Source: UTCFX2 sp002050125
Lineage (GTDB): Bacteria; Chloroflexota; Anaerolineae; Anaerolineales; UBA4823
Reading direction: 5' to 3'
Assembly: GCA_027494035.1 (NCBI GenBank)
Contig: JAOSJQ010000001.1
Span: 744,001 to 808,000, forward strand
Length of the DNA: 64,000 bases
Shown: one piece after another, positions 17,494 through 25,850 of the stretch
How the letters are laid out: each line of letters starts with the position of its first letter
Position numbering within the stretch: position 1 is the first letter of the stretch
Notes under the pieces: model-generated
What the model was told of the DNA's origin: nothing
Seen by the model: the letters and a program-made list of their open reading frames with translations, nothing else
Databases searched by the model: none
Program-made: the position numbers and the translations under genes

Positions 17494-19365
17494 TCAGGGC
17501 GTTCCTCGAGGTCGCCCAGCGGCAGGCGCAGGCTCACGGTCGTGCCTTCGTGCGGGCGGCTGACCACCTGGAAGTCGGCGCCGACCAGCTCCGCGCGCTC
17601 TTGCATCCCGCGCAATCCGTGGCGCGAAGCCGAAGCAATATCCTCCGGCAGAAAACCCTGACCGTCATCGCGGATCTCCAGGATGAAATCCTGGGCTGTT
17701 TCCCGAATTTTCACCCATACCCGCCGGGCGTCGGCGTGCTTGCGAATGTTGCTCAACGCTTCTTGCAAAATGCGCACGAGCTGCGCCTGCACCTCAGACG
17801 AAATCCCGATCTGACCTGCCTCGATCTTCAAATCGACCGGCAAACCGCTCAACTCGCTGAATTCAGCCGTCGTTTGCTCCAGCCAGCCCGTTAGCCCGCA
17901 TTCGCCGGGCGAGATGCGCAGCCCGTCGATCGCCTGGCGCGCGTCCTGATAAGCTTCGGAAAGCGTGCGGTAGATCGTATCCGTGTTTTGCTGGACGCGT
18001 TCCAGATCGCCGCGCTGCACCTGGCTGCGCAGTTGGGAGGCTTGCAGCTTTAAAAAGCCAATCGTTTGCGCCAGACCGTCATGGATTTCCCGCGCCAAGC
18101 GCGCCCGCTCCTGGATCATGGACTGATATTCCAACTCCGCCATCAGGCTCGCATTCTGAACCACCAGCGCCACCTGACCGGCGATGGTCTGCAACAGCGC
18201 CAACTGCCGATGAGGGATGCTCCGCGCCCGCCGGTTGCCCACTAGCAGCGCCCCCAGTAACGCGCGCTCCGATGAAAGCAGCGGCGCCGCTACGAGCGAA
18301 CGCAAATCCAGGGACGATGATTCATCATCCGGGTCGGTGGAGACATTCCCCAACAAGATCGGCTCGCCCGAACTCATCACCCCCTGCACGATTCCGTCGA
18401 TGAACGCGCGCGATTTATGCGGGAAATCGCCAATCGTCTGGTAAATCTTCGTCTGATACGGGCTGGCTTGCGGAACGATCATCATCGCAAAATCGGCTTC
18501 CAGCGTCTCATAAACGTTTTCGAGCAGGCTGGTGAGCAAAGACTTCAGGTCGGTTCGCTTACGCAGGGTCTGCGCCTGGCGCAGCGCGTTGAGCTCGCGC
18601 CGCCGCAGATAAACCCCTTCCATACCGAGCGCCATTTCATCTATGAGTGTTCGAATATAGATGCGCGTCTTTTCATCCAGGTTGTCAGGCTCGTGCAGGA
18701 ACAGGATCATCATGCCATAGTCGCGCTCGCCGCGCCGCGCCGGCAGGCAAAACTGACTCGCGGTCTCCTGCAGGGGAGTTCGCAGCAGCGGACAACTGAC
18801 TGGCTTTCCGATCACGTCCTTGTCGACGCAGTTCGAGCAGCGCGCGCACCCCCGGCGACGCCAGGTGCTCCAGCCAGCCATCCATCTCGGTTGGCGGCAG
18901 CGCGCCGCGGCTTATTGTGGCTTGCGGCTGTCCGTGTTCATCCAGCGGGACGAACGCCGCGCCCTGGGCGCCGGTGAGTTCGACAAGCAAGTTCAGCACC
19001 AGTTCGATTACATCATTTTCGTCGTTGGCTTCCAGGAATTTTTGGCTCACCCGGAAGATCGTCTCGAGCCGTTGGTAGGCGTCTTCCAGGCGTTTTTCGG
19101 ATTCGTTCAACGCGGCGCTCAACTGCCGCTGGGCAGCCACCAGGCTCAGCAGCCCCTGGACGATCCACAATGCCAGCAGCAAGCCGCAAAGGAGCAGCAA
19201 CCCGAGGGCAAACGCGCTCAGGTTGGGCGGGTTTTCCAGGCGGATTGACGACGATACTCCAAATAAAACGACAGCCAACAACCCTGAGCCTATGATCGCC
19301 CAGGGCAGCCAGCGCGAGGACAGTCGTCCTTTAATATTTATCAGGACACGCTCCACATCCGCCAT
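17490..19365 (-). CDS. NarX/LiaS-type membrane sensor histidine kinase, one frame break
   Basis: Two frames join into one kinase of about 625 residues. The first (from ATG 19365, preceded by AAGGTA) has two membrane segments, WLPWAIIGSGLLAVVLFG and AFALGLLLLCGLLLALWIVQ, and a coiled GAF-like region. The second continues with a GAF domain, HisKA_3 box LAREIHDGLAQTIGFL (phospho-His codon near 18082), and an HATPase domain ending DDGQGFLPED then HGLRGMQERAELVGA. The break lies near 18828-18845, in or next to a GCGCGCGC tract; an indel of one or two bases would restore one frame. Since all functional motifs survive, sequence error is likely. It overlaps the NarL-type gene by 4 nt. Confidence 0.85.
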
Positions 19366-19516
19366 TTTACCTTAAATGCTTGGGGTTCGTTTCGACGCTC
19401 ACGCAGGTTTAATTTGCCCTTACGCGTCAACCGGCGCGGAGAGCAGGACTGCGCGAAGAGGAAGAGGCGCGTTTATCGTCCTGGATTGCAAACGCAAACC
19501 GGCAAGCCCGTTGAGA

Positions 19517-19990
19517 TTACCCCATCAGAGAACGCAGGTAGGCGATCACTTGCCAGATCTTTTCTTCGCTCAAGAACGATTTCCAGGCTGGCATGGCGGA
19601 CTGGAACGGCGGCATGCCTCCGCCTTCGGAAATCCGCCAGAACATATATGCGTCAGTCAGGTATGCTTCTTGAGCCAGAGGGCGCGGTGGCGGATTGAGG
19701 GATTTCGCCGCTGGACCATCCCCCAGCCCGGTCTCACCGTGACAGGAAGCACAATTCGAGTTGTAAATGCCTTTGCCAGTTTCAATCGCGCCCGCGTTGC
19801 CCGTCAGGGGATTTTTCTTGTTCGCGTATTCGGGCGGCGGAGTGGGTATCTCTCTTCCTTCGGAAGGGGGAGCAGAGGGCGGAGGCGTCTGTTTGGCGCC
19901 GCAGGCAGCGAGCGCGAACAAAGCCATCACAATCAGCAACAAGCTAAAAACGTATTTAATCGGAAGCATCTCTGCTTTATTTGAGCGCAT
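19517..19990 (-). CDS. Lipoprotein cytochrome c (class I, monoheme)
   Basis: 157 residues. Type II signal peptide with lipobox FALAAC (lipidated Cys30), then a Pro-rich linker and one c-type heme site CASCH (80-84). The sixth ligand is probably a Met in GGGMPPFQSAM. The domain order ETGKGIYNSNCASCHG then EEKIWQVIAYLRS is typical of small electron-transfer cytochromes. It acts outside the membrane. ATG at 19990 has AGGAGGT 9 nt upstream, inside the 3' end of the peroxiredoxin gene. The adjacent kinase and peroxiredoxin point to a redox-responsive neighbourhood, but the electron partner is unknown. Confidence 0.9.
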   Translation of the reverse strand: MRSNKAEMLPIKYVFSLLLIVMALFALAACGAKQTPPPSAPPSEGREIPTPPPEYANKKNPLTGNAGAIETGKGIYNSNCASCHGETGLGDGPAAKSLNPPPRPLAQEAYLTDAYMFWRISEGGGMPPFQSAMPAWKSFLSEEKIWQVIAYLRSLMG

Positions 19991-20436
19991 CGAGCTACCT
20001 CCTGGCTGTGATCAGCCGGTTTCACATTCTCGAAAACTTTAAGAATCTGACCGTCAGCTCCGATGACGAAAGTGGTGCGGTAAACGCCGTTGTATTCACG
20101 ACCCATGAACTTTTTTGGTCCCCACACCCCATAGAGCTCACAGACGGCATGGTTCTCATCCGCCAGCAGGGTGAACGGTAAATCATACTTGGTCCTGAAC
20201 TTGGTGTGCTTTTTCGCTGAATCGGGGCTCACACCCAGAATCTCCACCCCAGCTTGCCTATAGAGGTGATAATCATCGCGGAAACTGCATGCCTCCGCTG
20301 TACAACCCGGCGTGTCGTCTTTGGGATAGAAATAGAGCACCACCGGTTTGCCGCGATAATCGGACAGCTTGTGAAGCTGCCCGTCTTGATCGGGCAATTC
20401 AAAATCCGGCGCGAGGACGTATTCTCTTATCGGCAT
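19933..20436 (-). CDS. bcp: BCP-type peroxiredoxin (thioredoxin-dependent thiol peroxidase), probable 3' frame break
   Basis: Reduces hydrogen peroxide and organic peroxides. ATG at 20436 follows GGAGG. Peroxidatic Cys45 in DDTPGCTAEAC with resolving Cys50 matches the E. coli Bcp spacing. The core is complete through KVFENVKPADHSQEV. The annotated frame then runs on as an atypical cysteine-rich tail to 19933, 58 nt into the cytochrome gene. Removing one base near 19995-19998 gives a normal ending, EV-LDALK and TAA at 19977-19979, like family members. I think the true end is 19977 and the tail is artefactual. Cytosolic; likely co-transcribed with the cytochrome c gene. Confidence 0.88.
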   Translation of the reverse strand: MPIREYVLAPDFELPDQDGQLHKLSDYRGKPVVLYFYPKDDTPGCTAEACSFRDDYHLYRQAGVEILGVSPDSAKKHTKFRTKYDLPFTLLADENHAVCELYGVWGPKKFMGREYNGVYRTTFVIGADGQILKVFENVKPADHSQEVARCAQIKQRCFRLNTFLACC

Positions 20437-20476
20437 GAATCCTCCAGCGTGATCGATCAATTAATGAAAGGGGAAT

Positions 20477-20845
20477 TTAGCGCGGCAAGCCGGCTTTTTG
20501 CAGCGCCGCCTCGAGCGAATCGATCGAAGCGGGCTTGACGATGATCAACAAAGCTCCCGTTTTGCGCACTTTGCCGACCGTCTCCGGCTGGTCATCGGAG
20601 GTCACAAAGACTACCGGCACATTTTCCATGTGGGGGAAGCGGCGCACGTATGACATGACCTCGAAACCGTCCACCCCTGGCATATTAATGTCCAGAAAGA
20701 CGATGTCGGGGGTGTAATTCTTCAAGATTATCATGGCCTCACGCGGACCATACGCCGCCCGGGCTTGAACGTCCAGCAGTTCGAGCATGCCGCAGACTGT
20801 GTCGGCGGCGTCCCGGTGATCATCAATGACAAGCGCTGTGGTCAT
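20477..20845 (-). CDS. CheY-like single-domain response regulator
   Basis: 122 residues, receiver domain only: acidic pair in ALVIDDHRDAAD, acceptor Asp52 in VFLDINMPGVDG, Thr/Ser in VFVTSDD, and Lys in IIVKPAS. There is no output domain, so it would act by protein contact or as a phosphorelay intermediate. Only 3 nt separate its start from the stop of the MoeA-like gene upstream on the minus strand, so both are probably on one transcript; a functional link between them is not obvious. Confidence 0.92.
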   Translation of the reverse strand: MTTALVIDDHRDAADTVCGMLELLDVQARAAYGPREAMIILKNYTPDIVFLDINMPGVDGFEVMSYVRRFPHMENVPVVFVTSDDQPETVGKVRKTGALLIIVKPASIDSLEAALQKAGLPR

Positions 20846-20848
20846 AGT

Positions 20849-22849
20849 CTAACTCACTTCGGCTACCAGGGCGCCCATGTGGGAAACCTCGTAACCTGGT
20901 AAGGATGCAACGGCTCTTTGAAACTGCGCCTCGGTCAGAAGGTCGAGCAGCGGTCTCAGCAAGGCGTCTTCATAGAACCGAGATGGAATGATCAATTCGT
21001 AATTTTCGTTGAACAGCGGGATAAAATCCAGCTCCAAAGCCTGCGCCGCCGCTGCGATCCCCAGCCCGCAGTCCGCCCGCCCCGAGGCAACTGCCGCCGC
21101 GACCGCGAGATGGGTAAATTCTTCCTGATTGTAACCCTGGATAGCCTGCGGTGCAATACTCAGAAGTGTAAGGTGGTAATCCAGCAGCACGCGCGTCCCA
21201 GCCCCGCGCTGGCGGTTGATAAATCGCACGTCCGGACGGCTCAAGTCCTCCAGACGTTGAATCCGCTTGGGGTTGCCTTTAGCAACCAGCAGCCCCTGCT
21301 GACGCCCAACCAGGCTGACCACTTTCACCGCGACGCCCGGCAGCGTTTCACGGATGAACTTGAGGTTGTAACTTCCGGTTTCGGGATCCAGAAGGTGCGA
21401 ACCCGCCAGGTGCGCCTCGCCGCGCTGCAGCGCAATCAGCCCTCCCATGCTCCCCACGTTGGCAGAAGCCAGCCGGCGGTTGCGCTGCGCCAGGAACTGC
21501 GCCATCAGATCCAACGTCATATCGTGCGAACCGATTGCGAAAATGGTGCGTTTGAGATCATTGGGCGAACGGTACAGGCGCACTTCGACCGGCGCTCCGG
21601 CTGGCAGCCCTTGCGAGCCGCGCGGGATGATCGTGATGCCATCCGCCCGGACCAGCGAGGTGATCATGCCCGAACCGCGCGCCAGCGGCGCAGCCAGCAG
21701 CCGGTCTCCCACATATCCTGCCGCCATGCGCACATAGTCGTCGTCGCCCGCCGGCGAAGTCGCCTTGCGCGTCAGCGCCGCCTGCACTCGGATTGGGTCG
21801 CGCGGCGGTCTGCCAAGCCAGCGCGCAATCAACGGTTCCACAAAAATTTCCGCCGTCAACGCCGCCGAAACGGGGTAGCCCGGCACGCCGATGATCGGCG
21901 CAAACGCAGTTCGCCCGCCCGCTGCATCTGAGGCGCGTTCGATCATCCCGAGGATGACCGGATGCCCAGGTCGCACCGCCACGCCGTGCACGAGCAGCTC
22001 TCCCAGGCTCTCCACCACCCGGCTCGAAAAATCTTCCGATCCAGCTGACGCTCCCGCGTTTAGCAGGATCAGATCGTGCTCACTCGCCGCGCGGCGCACC
22101 TGGGCGCAAATCTCATCAAAGTCGTCTGGGATGATCGGGAAACGCGTCGCCTGACCGCCCCATTCATTCACCTGACCCGCCAGCATCAGTGAGTTGTATT
22201 CGATGATGTCGCCCGGCTTCGCCGCCTGCCCCAGCGGGACAAGCTCGCTGCCAGTAGGTAAAATTGCCACGTACGGCTTGCGCGTAACCTGCACCTGAGT
22301 ATGTCCACAAGCGCCAATCGCTCCCAGGTCCACCGGACGCAGCGTATGCCCGGCTGGCAGCACAAGCTGGCTGGCAACGATGTCCTCGCCCAGCGCGCGG
22401 ATGTTGCTCCATGGGGTAACCGCCGCCCGCAAGCGGATCGCAGCCGGGCGGCGCGGGTCCGCGGCTGGTTCTTCCCGTTCATCTAGCGCCTCCACGTTTT
22501 CGATCGGGATGACCGCATCCGCCCAGCCCGGCACAGGATCGCCCGTGTCCACGTAGACGGTTTGCGGCGGTTGATCGCCAAGCCCGCCGCATTTCAAGAT
22601 AACCGGCTGGTTCGGCTGCGCCCCGGCGGTTGCGCTGGCTTGCAGCGCAAAGCCATCCATCGCGGAGGCGTGATAATTCGGCGAAGAAATCTTAGCCCAG
22701 ACCGGCTCAGCCAGCACCCGACCTGCCGCCGCTTCGTCCAGCGGGATCGGTTCGCTTCCCAGGCATTCAAACAGACCGCGTTCGCGCAGCGCCTGCTCCA
22801 GCCGGGCTTGCGCCTCGTCAAGAGAAATATCGTGTAAATAAATCGACAT
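20849..22849 (-). CDS. MoeA domain fused to a periplasmic-binding-protein-like (LysR-substrate-type) domain
   Basis: 666 residues. Residues 1 to about 410 are a MoeA-type molybdopterin molybdenumtransferase: SPNYHASAMDGFAL, the VDTGDPVPGWADAVIPIE segment, the MoCF/MPT-binding NAGASAGSEDF and GVPGYPVSA. From about 425 a PBP-like domain follows (TIFAIGSHDMTLDLMAQFL, RFINRQRGAGTRVLLDYHL, ASGRADCGLGIAAAA), resembling proteins that bind molybdate or small ligands. MoeA inserts Mo into adenylylated molybdopterin. This two-domain architecture is an established family in bacteria and archaea. A long imperfect hairpin lies upstream (22867-22923). A second MoeA follows upstream on the same strand, consistent with the Mo enzyme at 31936-34108. 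Confidence 0.9.
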   Translation of the reverse strand: MSIYLHDISLDEAQARLEQALRERGLFECLGSEPIPLDEAAAGRVLAEPVWAKISSPNYHASAMDGFALQASATAGAQPNQPVILKCGGLGDQPPQTVYVDTGDPVPGWADAVIPIENVEALDEREEPAADPRRPAAIRLRAAVTPWSNIRALGEDIVASQLVLPAGHTLRPVDLGAIGACGHTQVQVTRKPYVAILPTGSELVPLGQAAKPGDIIEYNSLMLAGQVNEWGGQATRFPIIPDDFDEICAQVRRAASEHDLILLNAGASAGSEDFSSRVVESLGELLVHGVAVRPGHPVILGMIERASDAAGGRTAFAPIIGVPGYPVSAALTAEIFVEPLIARWLGRPPRDPIRVQAALTRKATSPAGDDDYVRMAAGYVGDRLLAAPLARGSGMITSLVRADGITIIPRGSQGLPAGAPVEVRLYRSPNDLKRTIFAIGSHDMTLDLMAQFLAQRNRRLASANVGSMGGLIALQRGEAHLAGSHLLDPETGSYNLKFIRETLPGVAVKVVSLVGRQQGLLVAKGNPKRIQRLEDLSRPDVRFINRQRGAGTRVLLDYHLTLLSIAPQAIQGYNQEEFTHLAVAAAVASGRADCGLGIAAAAQALELDFIPLFNENYELIIPSRFYEDALLRPLLDLLTEAQFQRAVASLPGYEVSHMGALVAEVS

Positions 22850-22866
22850 CGTATCTCACCAGATCC

Positions 22867-22923
22867 CCCTGCCGGGTCGAACGCCTGAACGGGATTGTTC
22901 AGTTCGATCACCCCGCGGCAGGG
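22867..22923 (-). promoter_or_regulatory. Long imperfect hairpin in the leader of the MoeA-fusion gene
   Basis: Arms CCCTGCC (22867-22873) and GGCAGGG (22917-22923), with further pairing GGG/CCC, TCGAA/TTCGA and CTGAAC/GTTCAG around a small loop near 22891-22896. It fills the 97-nt gap between the two moeA genes and ends 17 nt before the start at 22849. No U-tract follows on the minus strand, so it is unlikely to be a plain terminator; it could be a leader RNA controlling expression. I do not recognise the Moco riboswitch consensus. Confidence 0.5.
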
Positions 22924-22946
22924 CGTTATCAACAGGCGTTTTTAAT

Positions 22947-24179
22947 TCACAACAAATACACCGTTACTGATTCGCCCGCGTTCAACCCGTTCGCATCCGC
23001 GGGGATGCGGATCAAGCCGTCGGCGCGGGACAGCGTGAAAATCAGATTGCTTTTTCCAAACACGGGCTCCGCCAGGTATGCCTGTCCCTCTTGCACAAGC
23101 CGGACGGGAACCCAGTCCTCGCGCCCGGCTTGCGATGCCAGGTTCAGGCTCAGCCGAGCGATGAGGCTGGGAGCAGGCGCAGGTTTCGCCAACCCCAGCA
23201 ATCTCTCAATTAATGGCAACACAAACAGGCGGGCGCTCACCAGCGCGCTCACCGGGTTGCCGGGCAAACCGATCACGGGTTTGCCGCCGCACAGCGCCAG
23301 GATGGTCGGTTTTCCGGGTTTGATGTTCACGCCATGCACCAGTACACCCGGCGCGCCCAAAGCCTGGATTGCCTGAGCCGTCAGGTCCCTGGCGCTGACC
23401 GACGAGCCAGCCGTGATCACCACCAGCTCACATTCCGCGTGCGCCCGCTGCGCGCTCTCGCTCAACGCCTCCAGCCGGTCGGGGGCGATCCTGGAACGCA
23501 CTGGCGTTCCGCCAGCGCGTTCCACTAGCGCGCCCAGGCTGTAGGAATTGACATCCCGCACCTGCCCGGGCTGCAGCTCGTTTCCTGGCGGGATCACCTC
23601 GTCTCCACTCGATATCAGCCCGACGCGCGGCGAGGCAGCGACGATCAGGCGCGTCACCCCCAACGCCATCAAACCGCCGATATCCTCGGGGCGCAGACGC
23701 TTGCCAGCCGGGAGCACTTCTTCGCCCTGCCGCACATCTTCCCCGGCTTCGAGCATGTTTTCGCCCGGCGCGACCGCCCGCTGAATCTCGACAACGTTCC
23801 CCGGCGCGTTCTGTGTATGTTCGATCATCACCACTGCATCGGCGCCGGCTGGCAACATCCCGCCGGTGTGGATCAGCGCGCATTCCCCAGCCATTAACTC
23901 AAAATCCGCCGCGGCGCCCATCGGCACCTCGCGCCTCAGTTGCAGATACGCCGGGAGTGAATCGCTGGCGCCAAAAGTATCTGCGGCGCGCACGGCAAAA
24001 CCATCCACAGTGGAGCGGTTGAAGCTGGGCAGCGCATAAGGGGCGCAAACCGGCGCGGCTGAGACACGCCCCAGGGCGTCAACTGCTTCGACCTCTTCGC
24101 GGGGCGCGTCCGGTTTGTACCTGGATAGAATGAGCTCCAGCGCCTGATCGGGAGGCAATAATTCGAGGAATTCGGACAT
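22947..24179 (-). CDS. moeA: Molybdopterin molybdenumtransferase MoeA
   Basis: 410 residues from ATG 24179; a TTG at 24233 would add 18 residues overlapping the next gene. Inserts molybdenum into MPT-AMP, the last step of Mo-cofactor synthesis. Seen: SFNRSTVDGFAVRA, the GGMLPAGADAVVMIE segment, ISSGDE, ITAGSSVSARD and GLPGNPVSALVSARLFV. The length matches E. coli MoeA (411). It forms a block with the MoeA-PBP fusion downstream, serving Mo enzymes such as the three-subunit oxidoreductase at 31936-35736. Gephyrin/MoeA organisms often carry one copy for Mo and a second for tungsten, but sequence alone does not assign them. Confidence 0.92.
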   Translation of the reverse strand: MSEFLELLPPDQALELILSRYKPDAPREEVEAVDALGRVSAAPVCAPYALPSFNRSTVDGFAVRAADTFGASDSLPAYLQLRREVPMGAAADFELMAGECALIHTGGMLPAGADAVVMIEHTQNAPGNVVEIQRAVAPGENMLEAGEDVRQGEEVLPAGKRLRPEDIGGLMALGVTRLIVAASPRVGLISSGDEVIPPGNELQPGQVRDVNSYSLGALVERAGGTPVRSRIAPDRLEALSESAQRAHAECELVVITAGSSVSARDLTAQAIQALGAPGVLVHGVNIKPGKPTILALCGGKPVIGLPGNPVSALVSARLFVLPLIERLLGLAKPAPAPSLIARLSLNLASQAGREDWVPVRLVQEGQAYLAEPVFGKSNLIFTLSRADGLIRIPADANGLNAGESVTVYLL

Positions 24180-24220
24180 GGGCGTTTCTTGAAAACCGAT
24201 TTTATTACAGAAATCGGCGC

Positions 24221-25126
24221 TTAATTCGTCCAAAACGAAAACGTCAGCATGTAAGACATCAGCGCAAAAAGCGCCAGCGCCCCCAAAGTCAGGGCGTTCC
24301 AGTTTGGCTTGCCGCCGTTCGCGATGTTACGCATCTGCCAGATCTGGAATACCCCCACCGGCAGCGGAAGCAGCCCTGCAATCATCGCAAACTGGGGATA
24401 CCCAAACAGGCGCGCCACCACCAACAGCAAAAAACCCGTCAAAACCAGGAGGTTGTGCAGCCCCATCCCGGTCTGCCAGCCCAGCCGGATCAACAAGGTG
24501 CGCTTTCCAAATTTTTCGTCGTTCACAAAATCGGGCAGCTCAAACGCCAGCAGCATCGCCAGCATGATCGCGGCGAGCGGGAAGCTGGTCATCGCCAGCA
24601 GCCGGTGCATTTCCCCGGTTTGAAGTATGAAAGCAAACGCCGGCACCATGAATGTGATCATGATGGTGGTGGTTAATTCTCCATAACCCGAGGCTTCAAG
24701 CCGAACCGGCGGAGACGAATAGAAAAACGCGCCCAGAAAAGCCAGCCCCATGATCAGATAAGCGGCGGGCGCAAGATTGGTGCTCGAAATCAGGATGACC
24801 GTCATCGAAGCCAGACCCGCCAGCACGGTCAGGGCAGCCAGGAGCGCAGTCCGGCGGGGGAGTTTTCCCGGTCCCACCGCCCCGCTCCCGCCCGTGAGCA
24901 CCGTACGGTTCTGGTTTGCCTGATCCGCCGGGGCGTTGTAGTATTCGTTCAGATATTGGGCGCTCATCTGCAGCAGTGTCACCCAGATCTGCCCCAGCAG
25001 ATAGAGATTCCAGTCGATTGGTTTTCCCAGATAACGTGCAATGCCGATCCCCAGCGCGTAAAGCAGAACCACGCCCACCAGGAACAGCGGTCGGCTCATG
25101 CGGATGAGCAGCGCCAGGGTTTTCAT
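24221..25126 (-). CDS. UbiA-family prenyltransferase (MenA-like)
   Basis: 301 residues, about nine membrane segments. UbiA enzymes attach polyprenyl chains to aromatic acceptors; MenA makes demethylmenaquinone. The first Asp-rich-type motif appears as LNEYYNAPADQANQNRT, with Asn and Asp in the metal-diphosphate positions, and the second as FELPDFVNDEKFGKRTL (DxxND). These motifs and spacing support an active enzyme. The start overlaps the stop of a 30-codon ORF by 4 nt (ATGA). Menaquinone synthesis is plausible, but no other men genes are nearby, so lipid or heme prenylation cannot be excluded. Confidence 0.87.
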   Translation of the reverse strand: MKTLALLIRMSRPLFLVGVVLLYALGIGIARYLGKPIDWNLYLLGQIWVTLLQMSAQYLNEYYNAPADQANQNRTVLTGGSGAVGPGKLPRRTALLAALTVLAGLASMTVILISSTNLAPAAYLIMGLAFLGAFFYSSPPVRLEASGYGELTTTIMITFMVPAFAFILQTGEMHRLLAMTSFPLAAIMLAMLLAFELPDFVNDEKFGKRTLLIRLGWQTGMGLHNLLVLTGFLLLVVARLFGYPQFAMIAGLLPLPVGVFQIWQMRNIANGGKPNWNALTLGALALFALMSYMLTFSFWTN

Positions 25127-25215
25127 CCCTGCACACCTTCCAGAGGAAAGAATGCGATCGCCCTCAAGTATTCTTCGGTCAATCGCCCGTGCAGACGCGG
25201 CGGCGTTTCAACCAT
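25123..25215 (-). CDS. Small ORF (30 aa) translationally coupled to the UbiA gene
   Basis: ATG at 25215 with AGGAGA 5 nt upstream, encoding 30 residues (begins MVETPPRLHGRLTEEYLRA) and ending TGA at 25123-25125 overlapping the UbiA ATG as ATGA. It is too hydrophilic to be a membrane peptide. A good ribosome-binding site plus the exact overlap suggest it is translated and couples translation to the prenyltransferase. It could be a leader peptide or the remnant of a longer protein. No homology recognised. Confidence 0.45.
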   Translation of the reverse strand: MVETPPRLHGRLTEEYLRAIAFFPLEGVQG

Positions 25216-25245
25216 CGTCTCTCCTATCCATAAAGAACCATTCGA

Positions 25246-25734
25246 TCAAGGCGCTGGCTCGACCGGATAACCCGCTTCCTTCCACGCACTAAAGCCGCCC
25301 AGGATCGGGTTCACTTTTCGAAAACCTTTCTCTAGCAATAACAGCGCTACACGAGCGCTGGTTTCTTCCGCCGGTCAGGTGCAGTAGGTGAGCACCCATG
25401 CGTTCGGGTCGAGTTCTTTGAACCGCGCCGCTACTTCGCTGCTCGACATTGGGATTGCGCCCGGGATGTGTCCCTCCGAAAAAGAGGGCTCGCCGCGGGC
25501 ATCGACAAAAACCGCCTGTTTTGAATCGAAGGCGGCTTTGGCTTCAGCCAAAGAAACCCGCTCAATATCCGCAGCCTGTAAAACCGGCGTATGGGTCGCT
25601 GCGGCTGCTTTGGATGATGCCGCAGATGGTCCGCTCATGCGGGTAAACCAGATTACTGCAGCCACCATTAATAATAACCCCAAGCCCACTATGATTAATG
25701 GGACCTTGGAGGCGCGTTCTGTACGCGTGCTCAT
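25246..25734 (-). CDS. Membrane-anchored rhodanese domain protein, candidate selenoprotein (in-frame TGA)
   Basis: ATG at 25734 after GGAGG. One frame runs to TGA at 25246-25248 with a single internal TGA at 25375-25377, giving 162 residues with residue 120 as the recoded position. Residues 11-32 are a membrane anchor, then a rhodanese domain: VFVDARGEPSFSEGHIPGAIPMS, then VLTYCT-(120)-PAEETSARVALLL, and the classic ending GFRKVNPILGGFSAWKEAGYP. Family members often have CxC in this active loop (Cys118 here is the usual catalytic Cys), so selenocysteine at 120 gives a C-x-U pair. The part after the TGA is intact rhodanese sequence, so truncation is unlikely to be old. A bSECIS-like hairpin follows. 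Rhodaneses carry sulfane sulfur as a persulfide. Translation without selenium would stop at 119 residues. Confidence 0.8.
25342..25360 (-). promoter_or_regulatory. Candidate bacterial SECIS hairpin of the rhodanese gene
   Basis: On the minus strand CAGCGCT (25360-25354) pairs perfectly with AGCGCTG (25348-25342) around the 5-nt loop CGTGT. The loop begins 21 nt after the TGA and has G at its second position, meeting the usual bSECIS criteria (loop 3-14 nt, G in the first two positions, about 16-37 nt from UGA). Confidence 0.72.
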
Positions 25735-25771
25735 CGTACCTCCAACAATTAAAGTGTGAACAATTTAAACC

Positions 25772-25796
25772 GATTCAATCCTGAAGCGGTTGAATC
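25772..25796 (-). promoter_or_regulatory. Inverted repeat upstream of the rhodanese gene
   Basis: GATTCAA and TTGAATC, 7-bp perfect arms with 11 nt between, 38 nt before the rhodanese ATG and after the stop of the metal ATPase gene. It may be an operator for the rhodanese promoter (AT-rich -10-like TTTAAT lies between it and the start) or a weak hairpin terminator. Confidence 0.35.
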
Positions 25797-25850
25797 ATAC
25801 CATAGGCTGTTTTTAGCGCTGTTAATAGAGCGGTTAATCTCTGGGAACTT

